Shown here piece after piece: positions 9,508 through 18,562 of a stretch of DNA of 64,000 bases. Location of the stretch: assembly GCA_018266435.1 (NCBI GenBank), contig JAFEAL010000003.1, positions 62,001 through 126,000 of the forward strand, written 5' to 3'. The DNA is from Bacteroidota bacterium. GTDB lineage: Bacteria > Bacteroidota > Bacteroidia > Cytophagales > Cyclobacteriaceae. A program made the translations under genes and the position numbers. The number at the start of each line of letters is the position of its first letter. Position 1 is the first letter of the stretch. The notes below the pieces were generated by a model, which saw only the letters and a program-made list of their open reading frames with translations, did no database searches and was not told the origin of the DNA.

Positions 9508-9870
9508 ATGGAAAGCATCAAAGAGAGTATTTTTAAGTTTCTTCGCCTTGATGGATTGATCAATAATTTATCAGGATATGTGGAGGCTCGCATCGAGTTA
9601 ATCAAACTTGAAGTGCGGGAAGAAGTAACCAAAATAGTTTCGCGCGGACTGATGTTGGTGATTGTGTTTTTTTTGGGACTACTGTTTTTGGTTTTTCTCA
9701 GTTTTGGCCTGGCTAATTATTTCAATAAGTATTTTAATGACAGCTATTCAGGGTATTGGATTATCGCCACGGTTTACGGATTACCCTGCATACTCATGGT
9801 CTTATTTCGAAAAAAGATAAGCCACTATTTTGAACGTTATTTATTGGAGCAGTCGAAACGAAAACACTGA
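9508..9870 (+). CDS. Small holin-X-like membrane protein (phage holin family / DUF1469 type)
   Basis: A 120-residue protein starting at ATG 9508 (an upstream in-frame extension to 9454 has no support). An amphipathic N-terminus with the segment YVEARIELIKLEVREEVTKI is followed by two hydrophobic stretches (about 48-72 and 85-103), the pattern of the Actinobacterial holin-X/DUF1469 superfamily. These are generally not phage holins but small envelope proteins of unknown role. The stop overlaps the next gene's ATG (TGATGG), and the pair leads into the GGGP synthase gene, hinting at a membrane-related function. Confidence 0.75.
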   Translation: MESIKESIFKFLRLDGLINNLSGYVEARIELIKLEVREEVTKIVSRGLMLVIVFFLGLLFLVFLSFGLANYFNKYFNDSYSGYWIIATVYGLPCILMVLFRKKISHYFERYLLEQSKRKH

Positions 9871-10280
9871 TGGAACTTCTCGAAACCCAAGACCCCGAGA
9901 AAAAAAAATTAATTGAGACTTCAGCCCGTCACAAACAAGAGCTTGAACGCGAGTTGAAAAATGTCTCTGATCGCAGCGAAAAAATGTTGAAAAATGCGCT
10001 GATCATCGGGGGAGTACTGGCCGCAACCTATTTGGTGATCACTCAATTTTCGGGCTCTAAAAAGAAAAAAAAGAAAGCATCTAAAATTGTTCAGGAAGCA
10101 CCTGAAGAAATTGAAGGAGCTGATCAGGAAGAGCAACCATCGCTGCTTGCGGGTGTTGGCGACCGGTTAATGAGTATGGCCACAGTGTTTCTGGTTGATC
10201 TGGCCAAAGAAAAACTTTCAGATTATTTAAAAGAGAAAAAATCAAATGACAATACTGGAGTCGCTACAGGCAGGAAGTAA
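9870..10280 (+). CDS. Hypothetical single-pass membrane protein
   Basis: A 136-residue protein I do not recognise by family. The N-terminal ~40 residues are charged and helical (coiled-coil-like), then comes one membrane segment (KNALIIGGVLAATYLVITQF, about 41-60), a lysine-rich stretch (GSKKKKKKASK), an acidic linker, and a C-terminal helix with alternating charges. The general layout recalls YtxH-like small envelope proteins, but that is only a resemblance. It begins within the stop of the preceding membrane gene and its last 35 bp overlap the GGGP synthase gene, so all three are likely co-expressed. Confidence 0.7.
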   Translation: MELLETQDPEKKKLIETSARHKQELERELKNVSDRSEKMLKNALIIGGVLAATYLVITQFSGSKKKKKKASKIVQEAPEEIEGADQEEQPSLLAGVGDRLMSMATVFLVDLAKEKLSDYLKEKKSNDNTGVATGRK

Positions 10281-11010
10281 GCAAGGGAAAAAATCCATTG
10301 CTGTCTTGATTGATCCTGATAAGATTGATAATGTGAGTAAGTTAGATCCGTTGCTTCGACTGGCTTCTGAAAATTGTGTCGATTACATTTTTACCGGGGG
10401 CAGTTTGGTAACTACTTCCAATCTTTCGGAAGTAGTGAATTATATCAAAGAAAATGTAACCATACCGGTGGTTCTTTTTCCGGGCAGTGTCATGCAGATT
10501 GATTCATCGGCTGATGCTATTTTGTTTTTGTCGTTGATTTCAGGTCGTAACCCCGATTTGCTGATTGGCCAACATGTGATTGCCGCACCCATCTTAAAAA
10601 ATACTCAACTCGAAATATTGCCTACTGGCTATATGCTCATTAACTCAGGCAAGACCACTTCGGTAGCTTACATCAGCAATACCACGCCCATACCGGAAGA
10701 TAAATATTCGCTGGCTGCGTGTACGGCTTTGGCGGGCGAAATGCTTGGTCTGAAATTGATTTATCTTGATGCGGGTAGCGGTGCTGAACGAGAAGTGAAT
10801 GCCAAAATGATAGCTACGGTTAGAAAGTCAATAGATGTTCCCTTGATTGTGGGGGGTGGGATTAATACAGCTCAAAAAGCAGTTCGCGTGCTTGAGGCCG
10901 GTGCTGACTTGATTGTAATTGGCAATGCCCTTGAAAAATCACCCGATTTGCTGATTGAAATTTCTGACAGTGTTTATGAGTGGAATCGGGGGATTTCTTC
11001 GAGGCCGTAA
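10246..11010 (+). CDS. Geranylgeranylglyceryl phosphate synthase family protein (PcrB-like)
   Basis: A 254-residue TIM-barrel prenyltransferase of the GGGPS/PcrB family. Recognisable elements are AVLIDPDK near the N-terminus (Mg/polyprenyl site), FTGGSLVT, the FPGS loop, YLDAGSGA, and the glycerol-1-phosphate phosphate loops VGGGINTAQKA and VIGNALEK. The family joins a polyprenyl diphosphate to sn-glycerol-1-phosphate, the archaeal-type ether lipid step; bacterial versions occur in Bacillales and Bacteroidota. No G1P dehydrogenase is in the window. It overlaps the preceding small membrane gene by 35 bp. Chain length of the substrate cannot be read by eye. Confidence 0.88.
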   Translation: MTILESLQAGSKQGKKSIAVLIDPDKIDNVSKLDPLLRLASENCVDYIFTGGSLVTTSNLSEVVNYIKENVTIPVVLFPGSVMQIDSSADAILFLSLISGRNPDLLIGQHVIAAPILKNTQLEILPTGYMLINSGKTTSVAYISNTTPIPEDKYSLAACTALAGEMLGLKLIYLDAGSGAEREVNAKMIATVRKSIDVPLIVGGGINTAQKAVRVLEAGADLIVIGNALEKSPDLLIEISDSVYEWNRGISSRP

Positions 11011-11015
11011 GGGTA

Positions 11016-11546
11016 CTATCTTATCTGAATTTTTTCAGGTACAATTATCGCAGCAGTAAACTTTCGTTTTAGTCTGAGCAAATCAGGTTGTGCTTCTACT
11101 TTAGTAAAATATTTTCCAACGGTAACTCTGAATTTGGGTTGCTGGTACAACAGGTTTCCGGTCAGATCAGGAATTTCTTCCTGCAGTTTTTTTTTCAAAT
11201 CCATGGCTTCTCCTCTTTTTTGGCCAGAATAGATTTGAATGGTGTAGCCGTCAATAAATTTATTGAGCCGGTTAAACTGGTCAATGCTATCCAAGACCGC
11301 ATCAACTTTAGCATTGATCATTTGGGTAGGAACAACATTTGGTTTGGCGATTTCAATACTGTCATGGCTTTTTGTCTCTGCCGCTACCTCTACCTTGGGT
11401 CGCCATTTACTCAAATCTTCGTGATAGGGTTTATTTTTTTGTGCAAACAATAAGACCGGGATACTGAATAAAGAAGTGAGAATTAAGCATGTAATAAATT
11501 TGCTTTTTGTGTTCTGATCTTTTTTCTCTGCCTTCATTTTTTTCAT
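11016..11546 (-). CDS. Secreted SPOR-domain protein
   Basis: A 176-residue protein with a short charged N-terminus, a hydrophobic signal/anchor segment (about 16-35, ending LLFAQ) and a C-terminal SPOR domain (about 98-174: GYTIQIYSGQKRGEA ... KFRVTVGKYFTK). SPOR domains bind denuded peptidoglycan glycan strands, often at septa. Its ATG overlaps the secA stop (ATGA), so it is translated with SecA. The gene end lies 5 bp from the convergent GGGP synthase stop. Specific role unknown. Confidence 0.82.
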   Translation of the reverse strand: MKKMKAEKKDQNTKSKFITCLILTSLFSIPVLLFAQKNKPYHEDLSKWRPKVEVAAETKSHDSIEIAKPNVVPTQMINAKVDAVLDSIDQFNRLNKFIDGYTIQIYSGQKRGEAMDLKKKLQEEIPDLTGNLLYQQPKFRVTVGKYFTKVEAQPDLLRLKRKFTAAIIVPEKIQIR

Positions 11547-14500
11547 TCCTCAATCACTATGCATCTTCCGTTTTTAATATCGTCTTCTACTTTTTTGTAC
11601 TTCACATCTTTCAGCAGCCTGCCATCCGGATATTGCACTGAAATTTTATCGTTTCGGTTAGCAATCTTTTCAGATTTTACTGGCATTACTTTTTCCTGTG
11701 TTGGGTTGGGTTGCTCGTCTTGCCCGCCCCCTTGTAGCAATGAGCGCGACTCGTCTTTTTGCTCGCGCAGCCGTTGTCTTTTTTGCGCGTGTGCCTCGTG
11801 CACCTCGTCTGCTTCTTGAATGGGAATTTCCGCTTTCATCAGAAATGAAATCGTTTCTTCATTCACCTTAGTGATAAATCGTTTAAATGCCTCAAAGCCT
11901 TCAAATTTATAAATAAGCAGTGGGTCTTTTTGTTCGTACACTGCGTTTTGCACAGATTGTTTTAAGTCATCCATGTCACGCAGGTGCTCTTTCCAATTTA
12001 AGTCGATGATGCTCAAAGTAATCATCTTCTCCATTGATTTGATCAGCTCAGCATTGTTTGTGGCAACACACTTTTTCAGGTTGGCTGCTACACCTATTTG
12101 CTTGGTGCCTTCTGTAAACGGAACTAATATTTCCTGAATGGTTGCCCCTCGTGTTTTATATATGTCGTTGATAATGGGCAACGCTTTTTGGGTAATGAGT
12201 TTATTTTTTTGTTCGTAGTGTTTCAGGGCTTCGTCATAAATTTTTTCGGTCAGTGTATGTTGTTCTGTTTTAGCCAGTTCATCTGCCGATAGGTTTACAT
12301 CAATCCCTAACACGCTCAATACATTCAATTTGAATGTTTCCACATTTTCGCTTGCTTTTCCGGTGGCTACCAATTCATCGCATGTATCAAAAAGCATGGT
12401 GAGAATATCCAGTTGTAACCGTTCACCAAAGAGGGCATTTTTTCTTCTTTTATAAATTACTTCCCGTTGTGAATTCATTACGTTATCATACTCCAGCAAT
12501 CTCTTGCGTATTCCAAAGTTATTTTCTTCTACTTTTTTCTGTGCCCGCTCGATGGAGTTGGTCACCATTGAGTGTTGGATTACTTCGCCTTCTTTTAATC
12601 CCAGCCTGTCCATAATACGGGCAATACGTTCGGGCATGAATAGCCTCATCAGGTTATCTTCCAACGATACATAAAAACTGGAGGTGCCCGGGTCACCCTG
12701 ACGGCCGCTTCGTCCACGCAGCTGCCGATCTACCCTTCGCGATTCGTGCCGCTCTGTGCCGATAATGGCAAGACCACCTGCAGCACGCGATTCGGGGGTG
12801 AGTTTAATATCTGTTCCGCGGCCGGCCATGTTGGTAGCAATGGTTACCGTGCCGGGTTTACCCGCTTCGGCTACTATTTCGGCTTCGCGCTGATGTTGTT
12901 TGGCATTCAATACATTGTGTTTGATTTTTTTAAGCTGCAACATGCGGCTTACCAATTCAGACACTTCTACCGAGGTTGTTCCCACCAACACCGGCCTTCC
13001 TTCTTTAGTAAGGCGAACAATTTCTTCAATAACAGCCGTAAATTTTTCGCGAATGGTTTTGTATACCAGGTCATTATGGTCTTTGCGTGAAATAGGCCGG
13101 TTGGTGGGGATGACCACCACATCTAATTTGTAGATGTCCCACAATTCGCCTGCTTCGGTTTCTGCCGTTCCTGTCATGCCGGCCAACTTGTGGTACATGC
13201 GGAAATAATTTTGCAAAGTAATGGTGGCATACGTTTGTGTGGCATCTTCCACTTTCACGTTTTCTTTGGCTTCTATAGCCTGGTGCAGCCCGTCTGAGTA
13301 CCTCCGGCCATCAAGTACACGGCCGGTTTGTTCGTCTACAATTTTTATTTTGCCCTCAACAATGATGTATTCCGTATCTTTTTCAAAAAGAGTGTAAGCT
13401 TTCAATAGCTGGTTAATGCTGTGGATGCGTTGTGATTTGGTGTTGTATTCGCGAATCAGATCATCTTTCTTTTGCAGTTTTTCTCCATCAGTAAGGGTTG
13501 GATCTTTTTCTATTTTAGTGAGTTCGGTTCCGATTTCAGGCATGATGAAAAATTTGGGGTCTTCACCTTCGCCTGTGATCAGGTCTATTCCTTTTTCGGT
13601 CAATTCAACGCTGTTGTCTTTTTCATCGATTACAAAAAATAATGGCTCATCAGCCTTGGGCATTTCTTTTTTATTGTCTTGTAAGTAAAAATTTTCAGTT
13701 TTTTGTAGAATTGACTTGTTGCCTGTTTCGCTTAGCATCTTAATCAGTGGCTTATACTTTGGCATTGCCCGATGGGCTCGGAATAACGCCAATCCACCTT
13801 CTTTTTCATCTCCATCGTTGAGCAACTTTTTGGCATCGTTGAGGTATTGGTTTACCATTTTTTTCTGAGCCTCCACCACTTTATTAATGCGGGGTTTTAG
13901 CTCATAAAACTCATGTTCATCTCCGCGAGGTACCGGGCCGGAAATAATCAGCGGTGTGCGCGCTTCGTCTATTAAAATGGAGTCTACTTCGTCAACCATT
14001 GCATAATGATGAGACCGTTGTACCAGTTCATCAGGATTATACACTCCATTGTCTCTCAAATAATCAAATCCAAATTCATTATTTGTTCCGTAGGTAATGT
14101 CTGCATGGTATGCGTTTCTTCTGGCGGGTGTATTGGATTCATGTTTGTCAATGCAGTCAACACTCAGTCCATGAAATTGGAAAATGGGCCCCATCCACTC
14201 GCTGTCGCGCTTGGCTAGGTAATCATTGACTGTTACAATATGAACACCACGTTTGGCCAATGCATTCAAAAATGCGGGGAAGGTGGCCACTAATGTTTTC
14301 CCTTCGCCTGTAGCCATTTCTGCAATTTTTCCTTCGTGCAAGGCAATGCCGCCAATAATCTGCACATCGTAATGTACCATGTCCCATTTAATCAGATTGC
14401 CGGCTGCCATCCATTGGTTGTACCAATGAGCTTTGTCTCCTACTATTTTTACGTTGTCGTGTTTGGCTGCCAACTGTCGGTCAAACTCGGTAGCGGTTAC

Positions 14501-14887
14501 TTCAAGGTACTCGTTCTCTTTAAACCGTTTGGCGGTTTCGCGCACAATAGCAAAGGCCATGGGCAGCACTTCCATCAATACTTTTTCAAGTTCTTTGTTC
14601 CTTTCGAGTTCGGTTTTATCAATTTGAGAAAAAACAAATTCCTTTTCGTTGAGGTCCAGTTCGGGGTGGTCGGCTATACGTTGATAAAAACTGGCGATTT
14701 GCTCGTCAATTAATTTTAGCTTGGAGTTAATATAATGCTGCACTTCAATGGTTTTGTTGCGCAGCTCGTCATGCGAAAGAGGAATAAGATTTTTTTCTTC
14801 TTTTTTAGTTTCCTCTACAAGAGGAGCCATCCGCTTGATGTCTTTTTCCGATTTTGTTCCGAAAAGCTTGGCGATTAGTTTAAGCAT
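11543..14887 (-). CDS. secA: Preprotein translocase ATPase SecA
   Basis: A 1114-residue SecA, longer than the ~900 residues of E. coli, as usual for Bacteroidota. Seen in order: Walker A MATGEGKTL, DYLAKRD, DEVDSILIDEARTPLIISG, the preprotein-crosslinking region with family-specific insertions (about 350-430), VGTTSVEVSE, and TNMAGRGTDIKL with ERHESRRVDRQLRGRSGRQGD. The extreme C-terminus (IANRNDKISVQYPDGRLLKDVKY) has no Cys-rich zinc motif, so the usual SecB/lipid-binding tail is absent. It drives Sec export across the inner membrane. It is upstream of and overlaps the SPOR gene. Confidence 0.98.
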   Translation of the reverse strand: MLKLIAKLFGTKSEKDIKRMAPLVEETKKEEKNLIPLSHDELRNKTIEVQHYINSKLKLIDEQIASFYQRIADHPELDLNEKEFVFSQIDKTELERNKELEKVLMEVLPMAFAIVRETAKRFKENEYLEVTATEFDRQLAAKHDNVKIVGDKAHWYNQWMAAGNLIKWDMVHYDVQIIGGIALHEGKIAEMATGEGKTLVATFPAFLNALAKRGVHIVTVNDYLAKRDSEWMGPIFQFHGLSVDCIDKHESNTPARRNAYHADITYGTNNEFGFDYLRDNGVYNPDELVQRSHHYAMVDEVDSILIDEARTPLIISGPVPRGDEHEFYELKPRINKVVEAQKKMVNQYLNDAKKLLNDGDEKEGGLALFRAHRAMPKYKPLIKMLSETGNKSILQKTENFYLQDNKKEMPKADEPLFFVIDEKDNSVELTEKGIDLITGEGEDPKFFIMPEIGTELTKIEKDPTLTDGEKLQKKDDLIREYNTKSQRIHSINQLLKAYTLFEKDTEYIIVEGKIKIVDEQTGRVLDGRRYSDGLHQAIEAKENVKVEDATQTYATITLQNYFRMYHKLAGMTGTAETEAGELWDIYKLDVVVIPTNRPISRKDHNDLVYKTIREKFTAVIEEIVRLTKEGRPVLVGTTSVEVSELVSRMLQLKKIKHNVLNAKQHQREAEIVAEAGKPGTVTIATNMAGRGTDIKLTPESRAAGGLAIIGTERHESRRVDRQLRGRSGRQGDPGTSSFYVSLEDNLMRLFMPERIARIMDRLGLKEGEVIQHSMVTNSIERAQKKVEENNFGIRKRLLEYDNVMNSQREVIYKRRKNALFGERLQLDILTMLFDTCDELVATGKASENVETFKLNVLSVLGIDVNLSADELAKTEQHTLTEKIYDEALKHYEQKNKLITQKALPIINDIYKTRGATIQEILVPFTEGTKQIGVAANLKKCVATNNAELIKSMEKMITLSIIDLNWKEHLRDMDDLKQSVQNAVYEQKDPLLIYKFEGFEAFKRFITKVNEETISFLMKAEIPIQEADEVHEAHAQKRQRLREQKDESRSLLQGGGQDEQPNPTQEKVMPVKSEKIANRNDKISVQYPDGRLLKDVKYKKVEDDIKNGRCIVIEE

Positions 14888-15626
14888 AGAAATTCAATCA
14901 AAATAAATAATTCCCAAAGGGGGCGAAAGTTACGGATTTTGAGCGGGCAATTATAGTTCCAAAGGTGGGCTTGTCAACGAAATGTCAGTTTTCTGGTATA
15001 AATCAAAGGAGTGGGCATGACAGAATAACCACAAGACAAGGCTATCGAGCTAAGGCTCCTGTGTTTCAAGATGACGCTTCCTGCAGCCTTTCAGTACCCG
15101 GAATAGTCAAAATAATCTCTGAGCCTTCACCTGGTTTTGATTTTACGGTTATGTGCCCCTGCATACGCTCGATAACTTCCTTTCCAATGTATAATACCGG
15201 CCTCGAGCCTAACGATTTTTCTGTAGCTCGAAAAAACATTTTAAAAATCTTCCCGATAACTCTTCAGAAATATCAATGTCGTTGTCTTGTACCTTCAGAA
15301 AAGAAATTTGCTGTTTGCTGATCCCTGGCTAATGTCAACTTCCGTCAGTTACAATAACTGTTAAACTAGATAAGTCAATACCTTCTGGCATGGCAACTCT
15401 CCTTACAAAAATGTCTTTCAACAGCAACACCAGTTCAATACCAATCGAAAAAACAAGAACACGGCAAAAACAAAATGTCATGCCTTGGGTTGAAGCATTG
15501 TTAATTGCGGATTATTTCATTTTGGAAATCAATTCATCGGCTAATGAGATTAAAGCCGTTGAAGCCGGGCTTGTTTAGGCTTATCTAAATAAAAATGATT
15601 TGAAGGTTATTCGCTGGTTGCCTCAA
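14888..15626. other. Long intergenic region between secA and dapF
   Basis: A 739-bp stretch without an intact gene. Near secA, the minus-strand TAACTTTC (14925-14932) is one base off the -7 consensus and may be its promoter. From 15066 to about 15330 the minus strand carries a decayed histidine-kinase end (see separate entry). Between about 15330 and 15626 there are short open frames on both strands but none that I recognise or can support. Confidence 0.6.
15066..15330 (-). pseudogene. Remnant of a sensor histidine kinase (HATPase C-terminal part)
   Basis: Reading the minus strand gives the tail of a HATPase_c domain: LKVQDNDIDISEEL (N/G1-like) then, after a one-base frame change around 15263, KIFKMFFRATEKSLGS, then LYIGKEVIERMQ, KSKPGEGSEIILTIP and a stop at 15066-15068. 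The segment GSRPVLYIG stands where an intact kinase has GSGLGLYIV, so the ATP lid is also damaged. Upstream the frame runs into stops (about 15330-15350). No HisKA or sensor part is recognisable nearby. It looks like a decayed, 5'-deleted two-component kinase gene. Confidence 0.6.
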
Positions 15627-16397
15627 CTATTTCCAAACTCCCACAAAAACTTCTTCCGCTGGGCCTATCAGGTAAATATCGGTGAAGCATTGATCCTCGG
15701 TTCGTTTAAATTCAACCCCAAGTTCTCCGCCTTTTGTTTTGACACTAACCGGTGAATGATAATTTTTAAATGATGCCGCTAAAGCCGCTGCTGTCACCCC
15801 GGTGCCACACGAAAGGGTTTCATTTTCTACTCCACGTTCGTAGGTTCTGACATAAATTGCATTGTTGCCCTGTAACTCAACAAAATTGGCATTGGTGCCG
15901 CTGGGTCTAAATGCTTTGCTATAACGTATTTTCCGTCCTTCTTCAAACACCGGAAAATTATTTATTTCATTTACAAACTGAATGACATGTGGAGAGCCTG
16001 TGTTAATAAAATAATGATCTTCTTCTTTTCTTACTTCGGTTACGTCATTCATTTTCAACCGCACAATACCATTGGCCTGTAATTCCGCTTCATGCAGTCC
16101 ATCGTAAGCATTGAACGTTGTTTTGTGCTGGATGATACCCAGAGAAGCTGCCATTTTCACGGCTGCACGGCTGCCGTTTCCGCACAGACTTTTTGTGCCA
16201 TCCGCATTGTAATAAATCAAATCAAAATCAGCAGAACGATGCTTCTCAATTAGCATCAACCCATCGGCACCTACACCCAACCTGCGGTCGCAGATTTTTA
16301 CAATTTGATTTTCGTTCAACGAATATTTCTTGTCGCGATTATCAACCATGACAAAATCGTTGCCTGTGGCTTGGTATTTGATAAACGGCAAGACCAT
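15627..16397 (-). CDS. dapF: Diaminopimelate epimerase
   Basis: A 256-residue DapF, the usual length. The two catalytic cysteines are in LCGNGSRA and LSCGTGV, and the N-terminus has the family motif YQATGNDFVMVDNR. It interconverts LL- and meso-diaminopimelate for lysine and peptidoglycan synthesis in the cytoplasm. ATG 16397 lies 6 bp after the stop of the caspase-TPR gene, so it is probably the last gene of a three-gene minus-strand unit. Confidence 0.97.
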   Translation of the reverse strand: MVLPFIKYQATGNDFVMVDNRDKKYSLNENQIVKICDRRLGVGADGLMLIEKHRSADFDLIYYNADGTKSLCGNGSRAAVKMAASLGIIQHKTTFNAYDGLHEAELQANGIVRLKMNDVTEVRKEEDHYFINTGSPHVIQFVNEINNFPVFEEGRKIRYSKAFRPSGTNANFVELQGNNAIYVRTYERGVENETLSCGTGVTAAALAASFKNYHSPVSVKTKGGELGVEFKRTEDQCFTDIYLIGPAEEVFVGVWK

Positions 16398-16403
16398 TCG
16401 TTG

Positions 16404-18542
16404 TTATTTAAAATTCGCGTTTTTAAAGTTTGTGAATTTAGAATTACCGGGGTCTAGTTCGATGGCTTTGTTGATGTCATTCAAAGCCAAATCCTTTTGA
16501 TCTAAATAAAAATAAGAAAGTCCGCGGTAATACCATTGATTGGCAACATTTTGTTTCAGGGTAATGGCTGCCGAAAAATCTTTTACTGCGTTTGAATACA
16601 TTTTCAGGGAATAGTATGAATTTCCGCGGTAGTAATAGTATTCGTTTAAGTATGCATCGTTTGCTCCTTTTTGTATCGCTTGGGAAAAATCAGGTATGGC
16701 ATCGGCAAAGTCCTGAAGCGCATATTTGGCATTGCCGCGCCAATAATAGGTGTCTGCATACGGTTGGGTGGCTATGCTTTTATCAAAATCTAAAATAGCT
16801 TCATCGTATTTGCCGAGGGTGTACAGGCTCATCGCGCGGTAGTAATAGGCATCGCCATGGTTTTCATTGATTGCAATGGCTTTATTACAATATTCAATGG
16901 CTTTGTTGTAGTCTGTAAGAATGTATTCTGTTTTTCCCATCCAATAATAGCTGTCGGCATATTTTTCATTGAGTTCACACGCTTTTGCAAAATCGGCTAG
17001 GGCCTGCGGGTATTGCTTGGTATTGTATTTCACTTTTCCGCGATAAAAATACGCCTCGGTATATCCGGGCTTAACAATTATTGCTGAATCAAAATCAGCT
17101 ATGGCTGGTTGCCATTGCTTCAGTGAAAATTTAGCGTTAGCTCTCCAGTATAAAATTTCAGGATCAGCTTTTTTAATTTTTAATGCTTCATTATAGTTGA
17201 CAATGGCTTCATTAAATTTTTTCTGGTCATAGTAAGCCTGTCCCAGCCAAAATAGGGCGTCTGAAAACTGTGGATTCAGTTCTAATGCTTTGCGAAAATT
17301 GTCTGTGGCTTTTTCATCCATCATCAAATCATAGTAGGTTCGGCCTTGCCAGTAGTAAGCCTGGTAATAGTTGGGGGTCAATGAAATTGCGGAAGTAAAG
17401 TCTTTGAGTGCCAAATCGTCTTGGCGTACCATACGGTTAGAGTTGGCTCGCCAATAATAGGCCTGGCTGTTTTTGGGGTTGAGTTCAATGGCGATATTAA
17501 AATCGCCTATTGCTTTATCATAATCTGCCAAAGTGTAGTAGCTTAATCCGCGCTGAAAATATGCATCGGAGTAAACCGGGTTTAATTGAATAGCCTTACC
17601 AAACTCGCCTATAGCTTTTTCATACTTTTTTTCCTCGTATGATATTTTTCCCTGCGAAAAAAAAACTTCTGCCTGGGCTTTATCATCATCTGATACCTTC
17701 GTTGCTTTTAGGTTGATGATTCTTTTAGCTGTTGCGTTTTCATTTGCCTTGCTTTCTAAGGAGGTTGTTGTTGTAGCAGATGGAGTAACCTGTGACTGGC
17801 TAAGATAAAAATCTTCACCGGTCAGTGAGGTGGTTTCCCAAGGTATTTGTGCTCCTCCGGATTTATCATTGACTTCGTTTCTAACTTGTTTAAATACCTG
17901 TTCAATGGTGAGTGATGGGCTGCGCATGAATTTTAAAAGAGCGCTGGTGTAAAGTCCATTGGAAGATTCACCATCGGAGGCAGTACGACCCGGTGAGGTT
18001 GCATAGGCAATCAATGAACCTTTGGGGGCATCCATCATAGCTAATCCTCCGCCACCGGCACTTCGTTGCCAGCCTCTGGCAAATGGGTTATTCCTGCAAG
18101 CGTCTAAAATAATCAGATTCACTTTTGTGCTGGCAGCATCCATGAATGCGAGTACGCGGTCAGCGGCCACACAATCAAACTCTACCTCTTCTTCACTTTT
18201 CAAATCAGCCTCGATGGGTACAATGTAGTTGACTCCTTTGGACTGAATACCGTGGCCGGCATAATAGAAAAGTCCTACATCATAGTCATTAAGTTTTTGG
18301 CCAAATTCATTAATTGCCTGTTTCATTTGAGGTTGTTTGATGTCCTCGTACTCCATCACCTCAAAACCTAAACTTCGCAAAGAACTTGCAATGGCGCGGG
18401 CATCATTGAGTGGATTTTTGAGTGGGTTGGCAAATTGATAATGGCTGTTGCCAATGACTAGTGCCAGCCGTTTTTGTTTTGACTGGCTAAACCCATCAAT
18501 ACTGAAAATCAAAAAAAATAAGATCGGCAGGTATTTTTTCAT
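16404..18542 (-). CDS. Secreted caspase-like (peptidase C14) protein with TPR array
   Basis: A 712-residue protein: signal peptide (1-20, ending GFSQ), a caspase/p20-like domain (about 24-255) and a long TPR array (about 285-705, roughly 12 repeats with the Y-A-Y-Y-x-R-G pattern). The catalytic dyad is visible: His97 in FYYAGHGIQ and Cys149 in ILDACRNNP. Bacterial C14 proteins (orthocaspases/metacaspase-like) usually cut after Arg, Lys or Asp; specificity here is unknown. With a signal peptide it should act outside the cytoplasm. It follows the DUF4834 gene by 20 bp and precedes dapF by 6 bp. Confidence 0.9.
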   Translation of the reverse strand: MKKYLPILFFLIFSIDGFSQSKQKRLALVIGNSHYQFANPLKNPLNDARAIASSLRSLGFEVMEYEDIKQPQMKQAINEFGQKLNDYDVGLFYYAGHGIQSKGVNYIVPIEADLKSEEEVEFDCVAADRVLAFMDAASTKVNLIILDACRNNPFARGWQRSAGGGGLAMMDAPKGSLIAYATSPGRTASDGESSNGLYTSALLKFMRSPSLTIEQVFKQVRNEVNDKSGGAQIPWETTSLTGEDFYLSQSQVTPSATTTTSLESKANENATAKRIINLKATKVSDDDKAQAEVFFSQGKISYEEKKYEKAIGEFGKAIQLNPVYSDAYFQRGLSYYTLADYDKAIGDFNIAIELNPKNSQAYYWRANSNRMVRQDDLALKDFTSAISLTPNYYQAYYWQGRTYYDLMMDEKATDNFRKALELNPQFSDALFWLGQAYYDQKKFNEAIVNYNEALKIKKADPEILYWRANAKFSLKQWQPAIADFDSAIIVKPGYTEAYFYRGKVKYNTKQYPQALADFAKACELNEKYADSYYWMGKTEYILTDYNKAIEYCNKAIAINENHGDAYYYRAMSLYTLGKYDEAILDFDKSIATQPYADTYYWRGNAKYALQDFADAIPDFSQAIQKGANDAYLNEYYYYRGNSYYSLKMYSNAVKDFSAAITLKQNVANQWYYRGLSYFYLDQKDLALNDINKAIELDPGNSKFTNFKNANFK

Positions 18543-18562
18543 TGGGCTGTCAATTGCCAGAT

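Noticed and set aside
14965-15321. 118-residue plus-strand ORF in the secA-dapF gap
   Set aside because: It is antisense to the recognisable histidine-kinase remnant on the minus strand and has no protein-like features of its own.
15390-15578. 62-residue plus-strand ORF
   Set aside because: No recognisable domain, start context or partner; it lies in a decayed region. Not enough to call a gene.
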